Shown: one piece after another, positions 50,410 through 61,148 of the stretch
Position numbering within the stretch: the stretch's first letter is position 1
Layout of the letters: each line of letters begins with the position of its first letter
NCBI GenBank assembly: GCA_037043015.1
Contig: CM073322.1
Location: 26,440,364 to 26,504,363, forward strand
Source: Bryum argenteum
Lineage: Eukaryota; Streptophyta; Bryopsida; Bryales; Bryaceae
DNA: 64,000 nt
Direction of reading: 5' to 3'
Program-made: the position numbers and the translations under genes
The notes under the pieces: generated by a model
Told to the model about the DNA's origin: nothing
What the model saw: the letters and a program-made list of their open reading frames with translations, nothing else
The model's database searches: none

Positions 50410-52120
50410 TGCAAGTCCTATGGCGCTGTACCGCTTCTATGCTCGTAGTTTGCGAAGCATCAACATTTTTGTTGTGAGCATGATTGAATTGTTGTCACCT
50501 CGCAACATCAGCATGCCCCAGTCCCTTCTGGACCTCCAGGCCGATCGAGGTGACGATGAAGATGATGCCGAACGGAGGTCCAAATTTTGGTCGACAGGAC
50601 TGGAGCAGATTCATGCGGCTCGATCTTTTGATTCCGGACATACAAGCACCTTGCTGATGCCGACCGCAGTGTACATACCAGTTGATAGCTACTGAAGCGG
50701 AGGAAGAGAGTGATCTTCCTCCCTGATTTGAGTTCAGGAGCTCCATCATGGATTTGATAAAAGAAATTGATGACCATTCTTCAATACAATACCCATTCTA
50801 TCACTTGAAACACTATTTGTGGAATGTTCACAGGGAACGTGACATCGGAGAGAGGAAGCTTTTTCCAATGTCGTAAAGCTTCCTGTACTAACATGAAAGT
50901 AGTGTTCAAAACTCATGTGGCGAAAGTTCTATATCTGTATGCAACACAAGTAGATTACTCAGTTAACTTCGTTTCATCGACGAGGATAGCACTGATTATT
51001 TCCAGTAACGAATGTCGCGCCCTAGCTGTACAATCATGCTTTTGAATATCTATGAATTTGTGCACATGATCATTCTCCATTTTTCCATCATATGATGCTT
51101 TTCTTTCAACTGTCTCACGTTTTCGCAATTAGCAACTCTTGGCACTGGTGCGTTTCGATATGCGCGACGTGCAGATGGTGATAGTGGGCACAGTACCCCG
51201 AAAAGGACCCTATGAGTACGTGATCCAAAAAAAGCATTCCTCGTCTCGATGCATTCATGTAACGAACTTCTTTTTTTTTTTTTTGAACCAATTATTGTCA
51301 TGTAACGAACTTCGAATACAAGCATTCTTCCTTCTGTTGGATTCCTATTGAATCTGTCCAAGTGTCCTTACTCTAACAATGGCAAGTATGTGTGGCCGTT
51401 GAGAATGCAGCTTTTGGGTGTACTACAGTGACTACACATACTTACCAGTACAGTACAGGACTCCAGGTATTATAGATTGTTTATTTGCCCGGCGAGGGAG
51501 TTTCCAGAGATTGTTTCTTTGAAGAATGTTGCTTGAAATGGGAAGTTGCTCCGAGCGGATGTTGCATCAAAGATTCGTCACATGTGGGTGAGTATTTGGG
51601 GAGCTTGCTGTGAGTCGAAGTGGTTCTATTAATCGACCGTAGTGCTGGACATGAGGAGGCACAGCATGTTAGCATACCTGTATTGTACGCACTGTAGTGC
51701 ACGGTATTGGGAAGTCACGGAACGCCGATTGGAGTCAACATCCTTTTTATCCTGTATGAGGATGTTCTTTACCAGAACCTGGAATACTGTACCGCTTTGA
51801 TTGTGAATGTATTATTGCATCAGCCTTAAAGTGATTTACTAACTTACAGTTAGAATCAAATTAGAAATCGACTTGTACGTAAAGTCTCAGTGAAAAATTT
51901 AGTCACTGAAGGGTGTTATGAACGGGGGTTGCCGTTCCCTGGCTTTTGGTGCGGCCATGTCACGCGCGTTCAGAACCCCTTCCCCACGTTCCTGATGCGG
52001 CAAATCCTTCAACGATTTGAAAGCAGGTATGGGGGGATGAGTTCGATGCTCCACATGTGGCTCCGGTGAAGGTTTCGTGTTCCTCGTTCTTTATGCTGCG
52101 ACGCACGAAGCGCCCTACTA
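50410..52120. other. 3' flank of the receptor kinase, no further gene recognised
   Basis: 3'-UTR-like to about 50800. At 51256-51313 a 15-bp direct repeat (catgtaacgaacttc) brackets 28 bp that begin with 14 T. Nothing else identified. Confidence 0.45.
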
Positions 52121-52129
52121 AGTGTCCCT

Positions 52130-53300
52130 GCTTTGAGTGCTACGGCTTGTCTCGTTCGTGACGACGGAGGCAGGGAATGCATCGTGATTTTCTTCAAAGC
52201 TTCCACACATTGGAAGCCATCAAGAAGGTGTATAGCAAGGAAGCGATTTCTATCTACAGCGCGCATCCGCTGGTTGCGTGCCGGAAAATTAACCAAGTAC
52301 ATTCAAGGAAAACCACAGATACCTTCTGCACTGCAGAGCTACACAGACACGATATCTAAAATTGCAATATGGAGGCATGCATGTACGCTTGTTGCGGAAG
52401 CGAGGAAGCGAAGATGAGAAACATCACATCGGAGCTCTAAGCAAAGAAGCGGAGCAATGGTCTCCCTTGACACGGTTCAAAGAGTTACTACTGTATTTCC
52501 CCCTCCCCACGATTAAGACAATACCCACTTTGGAGAAAGATATGCGAAGAATGGACGAAGCCAGCATACTGATACCAACCTCGCGGTTAAGGTGATCGAG
52601 ATTTATGAACGAAGCTTGTCCATTCTTTGATTTTTTTAATGTGGCGGAGTGCTTGTACAGTCAAGGAAACGGGTGCAAAGCTTGCTCAAATAGATGTTGC
52701 CGTTGTTGGAAAGGAGGCCAAGGCTGTAGAGCAAGGAGCCAAATTGTTGTTGACCTGGAGTGATAATGTGGCCTCTTTTCTATCACTCCATTACGCTCTA
52801 TCTACTGCTTGTTGCCTCGATTCTTTGGTGCTGATCATCGGTTTGCACATAACGCAATGGACTCAGAGAATGGTGGATTGTATATGTACGGCGAAATTCA
52901 GGCACAAAGACTGGCAGGGAGGAAGCCCGGGCGTAGCGACCCTACAATGTCCATGAGTTGCAGTAACAAAAGAGCTCGTTGGGATGTGCTCGGGCTTCAA
53001 GGTAATCATCTAGCTTGTGGACAAGTCTTGCCGCACGGGAGTACCTTAATATATGAGATATACTCACACAAGCTTTTATGTCGAATGCTCAAAGCAAGCA
53101 TCATGCCTGCTCGCATTACTTATTCTCACTACTTCCATGTGGCACGTGCTCTATTCTCACACTTTCTTGCTGAGCCACTGTATTTGTTGTCCGTTACACT
53201 GGCTACGAATATGGCCACTATCAAGAGGTGTAGCTCAAAACAAGGTATCACGACGGCAGGAATTTGGTACTAAGCCTTCACGTTTTTATTCTGTTTCATC
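52130..53300 (+). pseudogene. Unidentified coding-like remnant
   Basis: Moderate GC and successive short open frames on the plus strand (52177-52359, 52362-52595, 52627-52956, 52809-53273). Some fragments look protein-like (KEAEQWSPLTRFKELLLYFP; QIDVAVVGKEAKAVEQGAKL). I could not join them into one product or name a family. It may be exons of a decayed gene or chance frames in GC-richer DNA. Confidence 0.25.
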
Positions 53301-53949
53301 GAAGCTATCCTCTGCGGATGCGGGGCTCTAAAAATGTCATGCAGGAACAATAACGCACCATTACTCTCGACAATGGACTGCTACCTCTAGAAGCACATGT
53401 TGTGTGCAAGCTCTTAAAGCCTCAAAAAGCTTGGAGCTAGGAAAATTAATAAAATTGTACTTGGCTTATTAGGTAGATATATCCAAAACAACAACCTACT
53501 CAGAGTGTTAGTTTTATAATAATACTCCCATATGTATTTACAAAGGTTCCGCTTTTAGCTACATTTATGTGATTAGTATTTATCGATGTTACAAACGTAG
53601 TAGGTAAATTTAAACACTAAATGCCACACATCACTTTAGTGTTATAACACAAATCTTTAATACATAGCACTAAATGTGAGGACATAGAACTTTTCTTGGA
53701 AGGGAAAAGATGTATTGGAGTTAGTGCAATTGATGACTTGAAGAATACACAAAGAATACTAATTGTAATGAAGGCCCAAATTGAACACTAATAGTAAGAT
53801 TGTTGAATGAATAACAATAATAATTTAATATTTCAATATATAACAATAATCCTGATATAACAAATTTCAATAACTCTTATGTAATTCCGGTTGTTATATT
53901 TTTTTGAAATTCCAACTTCTTTATGAGCTTTTGGTAGGTTCAAACTCTT

Positions 53950-54560
53950 GCTTTAAGCTTTTGGTGGATATATAACAGTTTTCATACTTTTAATTAATTA
54001 CTCTTACAATTGTGTTATGGATGTGCATGAATCAATTTCCAATAAACTACACTATAAGCCCACTTGAAGGGAATTTTAAAGCAGCTCTTGATTTGTCTAA
54101 AGACATTCATTCGTCATATCAAAAACAACTTTGCACCGTAATGTTCACCATGGCAAACTCGTTGATGATTTGAATGTGAAGTTTGTGATGTGCTTCATTA
54201 GAACTTCATATGTTGCCAATAATAGCAACCTTGATACGGAGCAAATTGTAATTTTAAGTTAACAATAAAATGAGTGCCATATCTTCCTTACCTCTTGGAT
54301 GAACTCAAGGTTTCTACCACAAAACTAAAATCGAGATTGGAATAGGACCCAACAAACAAAGTTGAAATTCAATGCTCGAGGAAAGAGATACAACACTTTT
54401 CTACCTAGTTTTTGTATTAAATTTTACTATCACGGAATTTTGCAAGAAAGTGACATCAAAGGTTTGAGTGCAGAAGATCTAGTCTCGAACTATTTCTTTT
54501 TTGTAAGATTTTGGCATTTCTTCACTATTCTAAGGCAATTATCTTAAGCGTCTAGATGTT
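53950..54560. repeat. Diverged piggyBac-like subfamily C sequence
   Basis: Resembles 44570-44880 (ggtttctaccacaaaactaaaatcg and following). Ends not preserved. 53310-53950 just before it is AT-rich with nothing recognised. Confidence 0.35.
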
Positions 54561-54923
54561 TTGTTTCATCGTATTTATATCCCATGCCCTTTCATCCACC
54601 AATGTGGCGGGGCCCGCCCTCTAGAGGAGTAGAAGCTAGTTTGTGTATACAAAGAGGAAAAGGAGTGTCATACTCATTGAATCTCTAGAATGGGATGAAA
54701 TCAAATTTGGATCAGAATATGAGGTAGCCAATGAGTGATCATTGCTATTCTTTGAAGCGATCAAAGTAGGTTTGGTTGCATTTTTCTTTCGAAGTGAAAA
54801 TGATGGAATTCCATGATTCTTGTATAAGGACTAATACAATGTGACCTTACAATCTGTGAGGCCTTATGACTCCAAGTTAGATCCACATGATTTTTGATTG
54901 GTTCATCCAAAAGATTCTAGTAC

Positions 54924-55715
54924 TTAACCCCTAAAGGCCCAAGCAAGCCAAAATGGCTTTTTGTGATTTTGGATAGCCTAGATGAAGAGATTAAAAGTTA
55001 TATTCTTGCCTAAGATTTGATAAAGTGTTCTTTATACTTCAAATCGTATGTGGTAAAATTTGCAAAGCCAAATTCCACTTTTAGAACTTTCATCTAGAAA
55101 TTTTAGGTTTCAATTTTAAGAAGGGCATTTTATATTTAGACTTTTTTCAAAAATAATTATGAAAATATGTTCACAACCAAATCATTATTCAAGTTCCATA
55201 GTGATTTAAGTCAAAAAGTTTGTCAATTTCACAAGGGCAACCTCCAAATATTACAAAATCAATCTTCACAATTTCTAGCAATTTTAGAATCATCTCTTAC
55301 AAAATTTGTCAAATTTTGAGATTCTCGAATTTTTTCATATTTCTTTTTCTCAAAACTCACAAACTCATAAAGGCTCCTACTCGCCTTTTGGATCTCCAAT
55401 TACCATATATATCTAATAAAATGCATCATTTACTATATCGTTGATTTTAGAACTTTCCCTAGAAAATAAATGCATGAAGGGTCAAAAAGAGGAGTGAGTA
55501 TTTAAGATTTTGTATGAAGGCAGCCTATTTAAATTCCTACATGATAAAGAATATGAGAAAAATGTTTGGAGTAAAAATCATCGTCTCCCTTAGCACCATT
55601 TAGACTAGGTCTATTAGGTAGAGCCCAATTTTATTTTTTGTCAACTTTGAATGTTATGATCCTAATGTTTGGTCAAGATCCAAGAGTTGAAATCATATCC
55701 TTATAGATTCCAACG
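54924..55715 (+). mobile_element. Subfamily L copy with intact left end
   Basis: TTAA at 54924-54927, then CCCCTAAAGGCCCAAG. Downstream blocks match 8528-9446 (gaagagattaaaagt; gtatgtggtaaaatttgc). The right end, near ttttagcccaaa at about 55715, is decayed. Confidence 0.6.
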
Positions 55716-56689
55716 TATTTTTAGCCCAAATACACATTCTCAAAATAGTGTCATGGATAAAAATGAAGGTAGTCAATTGGATCTCAATTGTACAAGTCAA
55801 TTGTAGACTTACTCAGAAAGATTGATGTAACTAATCTATTTTTAGATTAGCATAAGGTGCCTTTGAAGAGGGTTAAGGCTTACTTGTATTCTATGATTGA
55901 AACATTTACATTCGGGTATACTAAAAGCCATATCTAATGTTGGCAACACTAGTTGTGAATAATAGTCAACTTTTAAGAATGAGTAAATGATAAAATTGAC
56001 AATTCGTGTTGGAATTTTAAATAAATATCTAAAATTTTACTAAAAATGTGGAAAATGTACAAGAAGGATTTGTATTGTGTCAGACTTAGAAGAAGATTTT
56101 AGAATTATGGAAAAATGACAAAAGGATTGAAATTGTGGGGAAAATTGCAATTCAAAGTAAGTTTTGATGTGTGCCAAAGGTCAACATCCGTGATATTCTG
56201 ACCAATTCAAGGGTGTCGATTATGGGTGAGCATGAGTGTGCTAAGTATACAGGGCTACATTGAGTGCAACTCTCCAAGCTTGTGAGCCTCTGGAGCGACT
56301 TTGATTCTAGCAACGTGGTCCTTTTCAAAAGGACTGGAGAGATTGTGGACAAAAAGACTCCATTTTCTTGCAATGTTCTCTATTGGTTGATTTAGGTTCA
56401 CTGCTGGGAAGCAATCACGTTGTCAAAAGGCTTATATTTAACAGGACTCTTACAAAAGGATTGGGGTTTTCAAAAAAAGAAACACAGAACTAAAGCTTGA
56501 CTGAGAAAGGTGTCGAGTGGAAGAAAGTCCCCAAACACTTATTGTACACTATGTGATTATTAGTGTTGGAGGTGAGTACACTATTTGTCATCCAACACTA
56601 AATATAATTTTTAATGTAGTGTAAAGGTTGTACTGTACAAAGATGAAAGTTCTCATATGTGCTAGAGATCATAATAGCTATGGCGCACT

Positions 56690-57810
56690 TCACATTCCAA
56701 CTAAATAAGACTGCCGGCGTTACAATGGCAATTTGTTATGAAGGATCGCAACTGTAATCTTTTACTATTTTTAGATTGTAGGTCATGTAGACCAAAATTG
56801 GAAGCATATAGCCTCATAGATTGGAAAATCCTAACATGTTAGTACTAAAAACAAACTTTGAAAGTTTATCATTTTCACTTTCTGAGTCGAAATTCCACCA
56901 ACAAAGCTACTACAATAAAAAAATCTCCAACTAGAAAACTATTCAATTTTATCTCAGAATCAACCCTATACCGAAAAACTTCTCAAAAAGTAATGCTTGG
57001 CTTATAGGATAGCCTTGCAGTGGTCCAAACTGTCCAAAAACTTTATAAAGAGAAATAGTCCAAATCAAACCCTTTACACTCAAATCTATGTTTTTTTTTC
57101 AAAAACAGCTTCAAGTCAATGAGGGGTTCTGCTACTAAAAATGAAGTCTGATTGAAATCCATTTCAGTAAATAATGTTTCAATCCAACGGTGGATGGACA
57201 TACAACTCTGCAAATATCATGTATGTTTCTCTTTATATAAGCCACAGTTAACTAAATCTTAACTTCTTTTCAATTATGGACTCTCAAACATGGGGATCCC
57301 CCATTCATTAACCTAAGGTCTACATACTCAAAGAACATCTAAACAAAACCTAGATTTAAAAGTCTTCTTGCATCTATTGTTGTTGATTTTGGACTTTGGA
57401 TAGTCCAAATTTAGTTCAATGTGTCGTGATAGAAATGTCATTGCAAATCCAATATAAAAGACATCTGGATTAAAAATCTTCCAACTATAAATTTGTTGGA
57501 ATTCTATTAATAAGCTATAGAAGATATTTTTGAAAATATACATTGGATTTCACATAATCACCTCGCCATAGTATCACATGGTTAAATTCTGAAAATCCAA
57601 AAACAAAAGCAACCTTCAGTAATTTCATACCATCAATTTATGCATCAATCAACACGTTTGCAAATTCTACCATATAAGCTAGACGTGATTTTGTTTCCAA
57701 CCAATTTTATTTTTCAAAAACAGACTTTAGATCGAATTATTATTGCTCTTAAAAGTTTCAGCCTTCGTCCAACATGTCAATTTTTGACATAAAGGACATA
57801 TAGGAGTTAA
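56690..57810. repeat. Diverged subfamily C-related sequence with decayed TTAA end
   Basis: 56760-57200 on the minus strand resembles the subfamily C copies. A taggagttaa terminus lies at 57801-57810. Possibly two overlapping fragments. Confidence 0.35.
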
Positions 57811-57890
57811 GCTCAAAACTCGATCTAATCCTAGTAGTAACAATTTACAAGTACATATTTAAAATTTGGAATGCATTGTTTGTTAGAATT

Positions 57891-58112
57891 GTTGGAACAA
57901 TGATAATATATTAATTATATAGTTCAAGGTAACTTGCCATCCAACCATAGAAGGAAATATTGAATAGAATAGTTCAATCAACTGTATCTCCTTTACCCTC
58001 CAAGTTACGTTATATAACATTAAGACATACGTCTTATGGTGTTCCCACTACACACTTGTATGGTGCTTCAGCTACCATAAACTAAAGAGTCTTCGGAAAC
58101 CCAATTCCAACA
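57891..58112 (-). repeat. 3' LTR of the copia remnant
   Basis: On the minus strand it runs TGTTGGAATTGGG to CCAACAATTCTAACA (222 bp, TG...CA). It is preceded by a purine-rich tract (aagtgggaa, about 58113-58121) as expected for plus-strand priming. No 5' partner is present. Confidence 0.7.
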
Positions 58113-59565
58113 TTCCCACTTAGCTAGCACCATCACAAAATGTGTATGACATTCCATTACTCCCATTTGACCCAATCGGGCTTTCTTGGGGTTAGGAACT
58201 TTGTCAATCTCTGATAACTTTCTGGTAACCGATGTTACTAAATGCACTCCCATACTTTTCTTGCAAAAGTCAAATCTGGCCTTTGGGAGGCTCTTTGTGA
58301 ACGTATCTACAATTAACCTCCAACGACATAGGTTTTGCATAACTTATACTTCATTATTGTAATTTCTTCTATATGTACTTGGCTTGGCTCAATGTGAAGA
58401 CCTTCTTGTCTCTAGCCCCTTCAGTCATCTCATTGGTCTCATTAGTAGATAGAATAACATCAAATGGTGAGATTTCTAGAATATCCTCCTCTTGATTTAT
58501 GGTCACATGTTCCATAAAATCCACATCCCTAATCATGAGCATTTGTCTTTCAATTGGATCAAATAGCTAGTTCTCCTTTGATCGATCACTATATCTAATA
58601 AAGATGCATATTTTTTTGGTTTTTACATTTAAATTCTCTCTTTCCATCCATAATTTTAGCAAATCGTTTACAAACAAAAATCCAAATATCGCTATACAAG
58701 GGCTTAGATCCATACCACATCTCATATGGTTTAGATTTTACCGCTTTTGTTGAAATGATGCTCAATAAATAACATGCTCAATAAATAACATGCCGTAGAT
58801 ATAGCCTCTGCCAAGAATCATCATGCTTCTAGCAGCTTTCATCAAAGTTTGATTTTTCCTCTTTGCTACTCCATTTTTTTGAGGTGTATATGGAATAGTA
58901 AACTCCCCTAAATTCCAAAACCTTCCCGAAATCTTTTGAAATCACTAGAGATGTATTCTTCTTCGTTGTCAGTCTGACAAAGTAGGGCTCTCTCACCTTT
59001 TTGTTCGAGTTGTTTTAACCTTGTTTTCCCACGACTTCTTCTTACTCTCCTTTGTAGATGATTCGTACTTACCACCTTTCTTTTCTCCCTCCTTTTTCTT
59101 TTCTTCATTTCAGAAGAATCACCTTCAGCATTCTCTTCAGCATTCTCTTCTTTGAGCTTATGGCCGACTTTCTTACATGAGAAACATTTGCCCTTAAATG
59201 CTTTTGTTTTCTTAAATTTCTCTTTTCTGACCGCCAAAGCTTTAATCGAGTCTTAAGAACTTTCACCATTTTCATCTTTGATTCTTTGCTCTTCTTGTAG
59301 GATCCTTCCAACTAGCATATGCATTGATAAATTTTGTTCGTTTCCATTGATGCTTGTAAAACTTTTCCAAGAATTTGTTAAGCTGCTCAGAAGAGAATTA
59401 GTCTTGTCTCCTTCATCAAGAACACCTACTCCTGCCAAACGATCAATTAAGGACCTAAATGCAGAAATGGATTCTGCCATCTCATCTTCCTCATTTGTTT
59501 TAAAGGACCAAAACTCCCTTTGTAAAATCCTTTTCGTATTTGATCTCCTAAAGCATGTATTAATG
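58113..59565 (-). pseudogene. Ty1/copia polyprotein remnant, internally deleted
   Basis: On the minus strand: gag (59253-59480, frame containing FRSLIDRLAGVGV and NSWKSF); zinc knuckle region (CFSCKKVGH, with the last Cys lost); an integrase fragment (EEEYISSDFKRF region, then a block related to KNG..K/R..RT) around 58908-58960; the integrase C-terminal region at about 58560-58740; and the end of RNase H (VDTFTKSLPKARFDF) at 58068-58340. Reverse transcriptase and most of RNase H are missing. Stops and shifts occur throughout. The 5' end stops short of the TTAA terminus at 59620. Confidence 0.85.
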
Positions 59566-59619
59566 AAATTTAATTCATTCCATGCTTATGAAATTTAATT
59601 CATCCCTTGCTCATGAAAT

Positions 59620-60010
59620 TTAACCCCTAAAGGCCCAAGCGTTTTTGCAACCTCCAATCTCAAAATCTGCGATTTTTGACCACATTGTGGAGTTTGGAGT
59701 ATGGCATAAATTTTTATTGTATTCTGGAACATTCAACCGTAAGATCTTGAACCTAACTTCATCCATGATTACCATGTCAAATCTCAACCGTTGGATCTGC
59801 ACCATTTGTGAGATCATAACGTTCAAAGTTGATGCAGAAATTTTTTTGTGGCTTGCCCGAAAGACATAGTCTACTTGGTGCAAAGGGAGACTTGGTGATT
59901 GTTACCCTAAACATTTTGCTAGTATTTTTTTCCATGTTAGAAATCAAGTTGGCCACACCCATGCAAAATTTTAGACACTCATTCCACTTTTTGGACCTTC
60001 ATACAATTTT
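59620..60010 (+). mobile_element. piggyBac-type left terminus and subterminal region
   Basis: TTAA at 59620-59623 followed by CCCCTAAAGGCCCAAGCG. The next 390 bp match the terminal part of the L elements (reverse of about 9060-9446). It faces the transposase relic, whose stop lies 1.53 kb away. It may be the end of that element or a truncated L copy. Confidence 0.65.
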
Positions 60011-60339
60011 TTTCTAGAAGGAGGCAAAAAGTACTCTAAGTGAACAAATTGGGGTTCTAATACAAATCCACCATCAACTTTTTGAATTTTTCAAAAGTGA
60101 ACGGTGAAAATGTTCCTTTACACAAATCAGAGTCATGGGGAAAAAAATTTGAAAAAAAGTAAAATCTCAATTATTGACAATTTTGGAGAACATAAACACA
60201 CATATGCAAATTAGTAAATGGACGGGCAACAAAGAAGAATGGGAACCCATTCTCAATCTTACGGGCCCATTGCTGGCAATATGGCAGAGCTATGAATAGC
60301 CTACTGCCACCATAAATACTTTGCCTAATATTCTATGTA

Positions 60340-60670
60340 GATAGCTATGACATGTGTCACTTGCAATAAAGGGAGGGCTTTCTTCCCGTTGCTCCCCACC
60401 GTTACTAAGCTCCCTAAGCTCTTTATAAGTTCCCTATAAAAAGATGATCTGACAAAAGGCCCACGCTTGCAACGACAAAGTGGATTTGACTGGCACCTTG
60501 GGGAGCCACATGAGGTGGCAGGAATTTCGTGATCTGGAAAGAGCCGAGCTGGAGGAGCTGGCCCGCCTTGCTGCCGTCCCTGGCCACCACTTGTACCGTG
60601 CAGTAGGCGCACTGATTGAAGCCCCCTTTGCGAAGTCGTTCTCCAGGGCACAAAATAGAATTCTCCTAAC
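60340..60670. other. Unidentified GC-richer coding-like segment
   Basis: Open frames on both strands (plus 60480-60761; minus 60325-60726). The plus-strand fragment RDLERAELEELARLAAVPGH looks helical. No family recognised; this may be transposon-internal DNA. Confidence 0.25.
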
Positions 60671-60799
60671 TGGAGAAAGGACTCCAGGGATTGCCGAACA
60701 CCTACAAAATCACCAAAATTTATCAATTTACAAGAATTCTAATGTAACTAATAAAAAATAAATTATCCATAAGCATAGTATTATTCATAGTATTATTAC

Positions 60800-61080
60800 T
60801 AACTTTTGTATGTGGGGTAAGAAACAAAGCAAAGAATTATTCACAAGCAATATTCAAATTATTGTGGTGTCATTTGTTTGTGGGGTAAGAAATAAAGCAA
60901 AGTATTATTCATAACTCAACTACTATTCATATTTGTTTGTGGGATAAAAAACATAGCAAAGTATTATTCACAAGCAAAGTACTATTCATATTATTATTAC
61001 TAACGTTTGTTTGTGGGGTTCGAAATAAAGCAAAGTATTATTCACAAGGAAAGTACTATTATTCACAAGCAAAGTACTAT
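60800..61080. repeat. Imperfect tandem repeats of 55-75 bp
   Basis: Four units begin near 60807, 60878, 60934 and 61007 with tgtttgtggggtaagaaa-like sequence, followed by aaagcaaagtattattcaca. They sit just downstream of the transposase stop. Confidence 0.75.
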
Positions 61081-61148
61081 ATGCGCAAAATGTGGGGTAA
61101 CAAACTTGAGCTTCCTCTTTGTATGCAAAAAGAAATACTTACATTCAC

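Noticed and set aside
57891-59565. Active copia element
   Set aside because: Reverse transcriptase missing, no 5' LTR, several stops.
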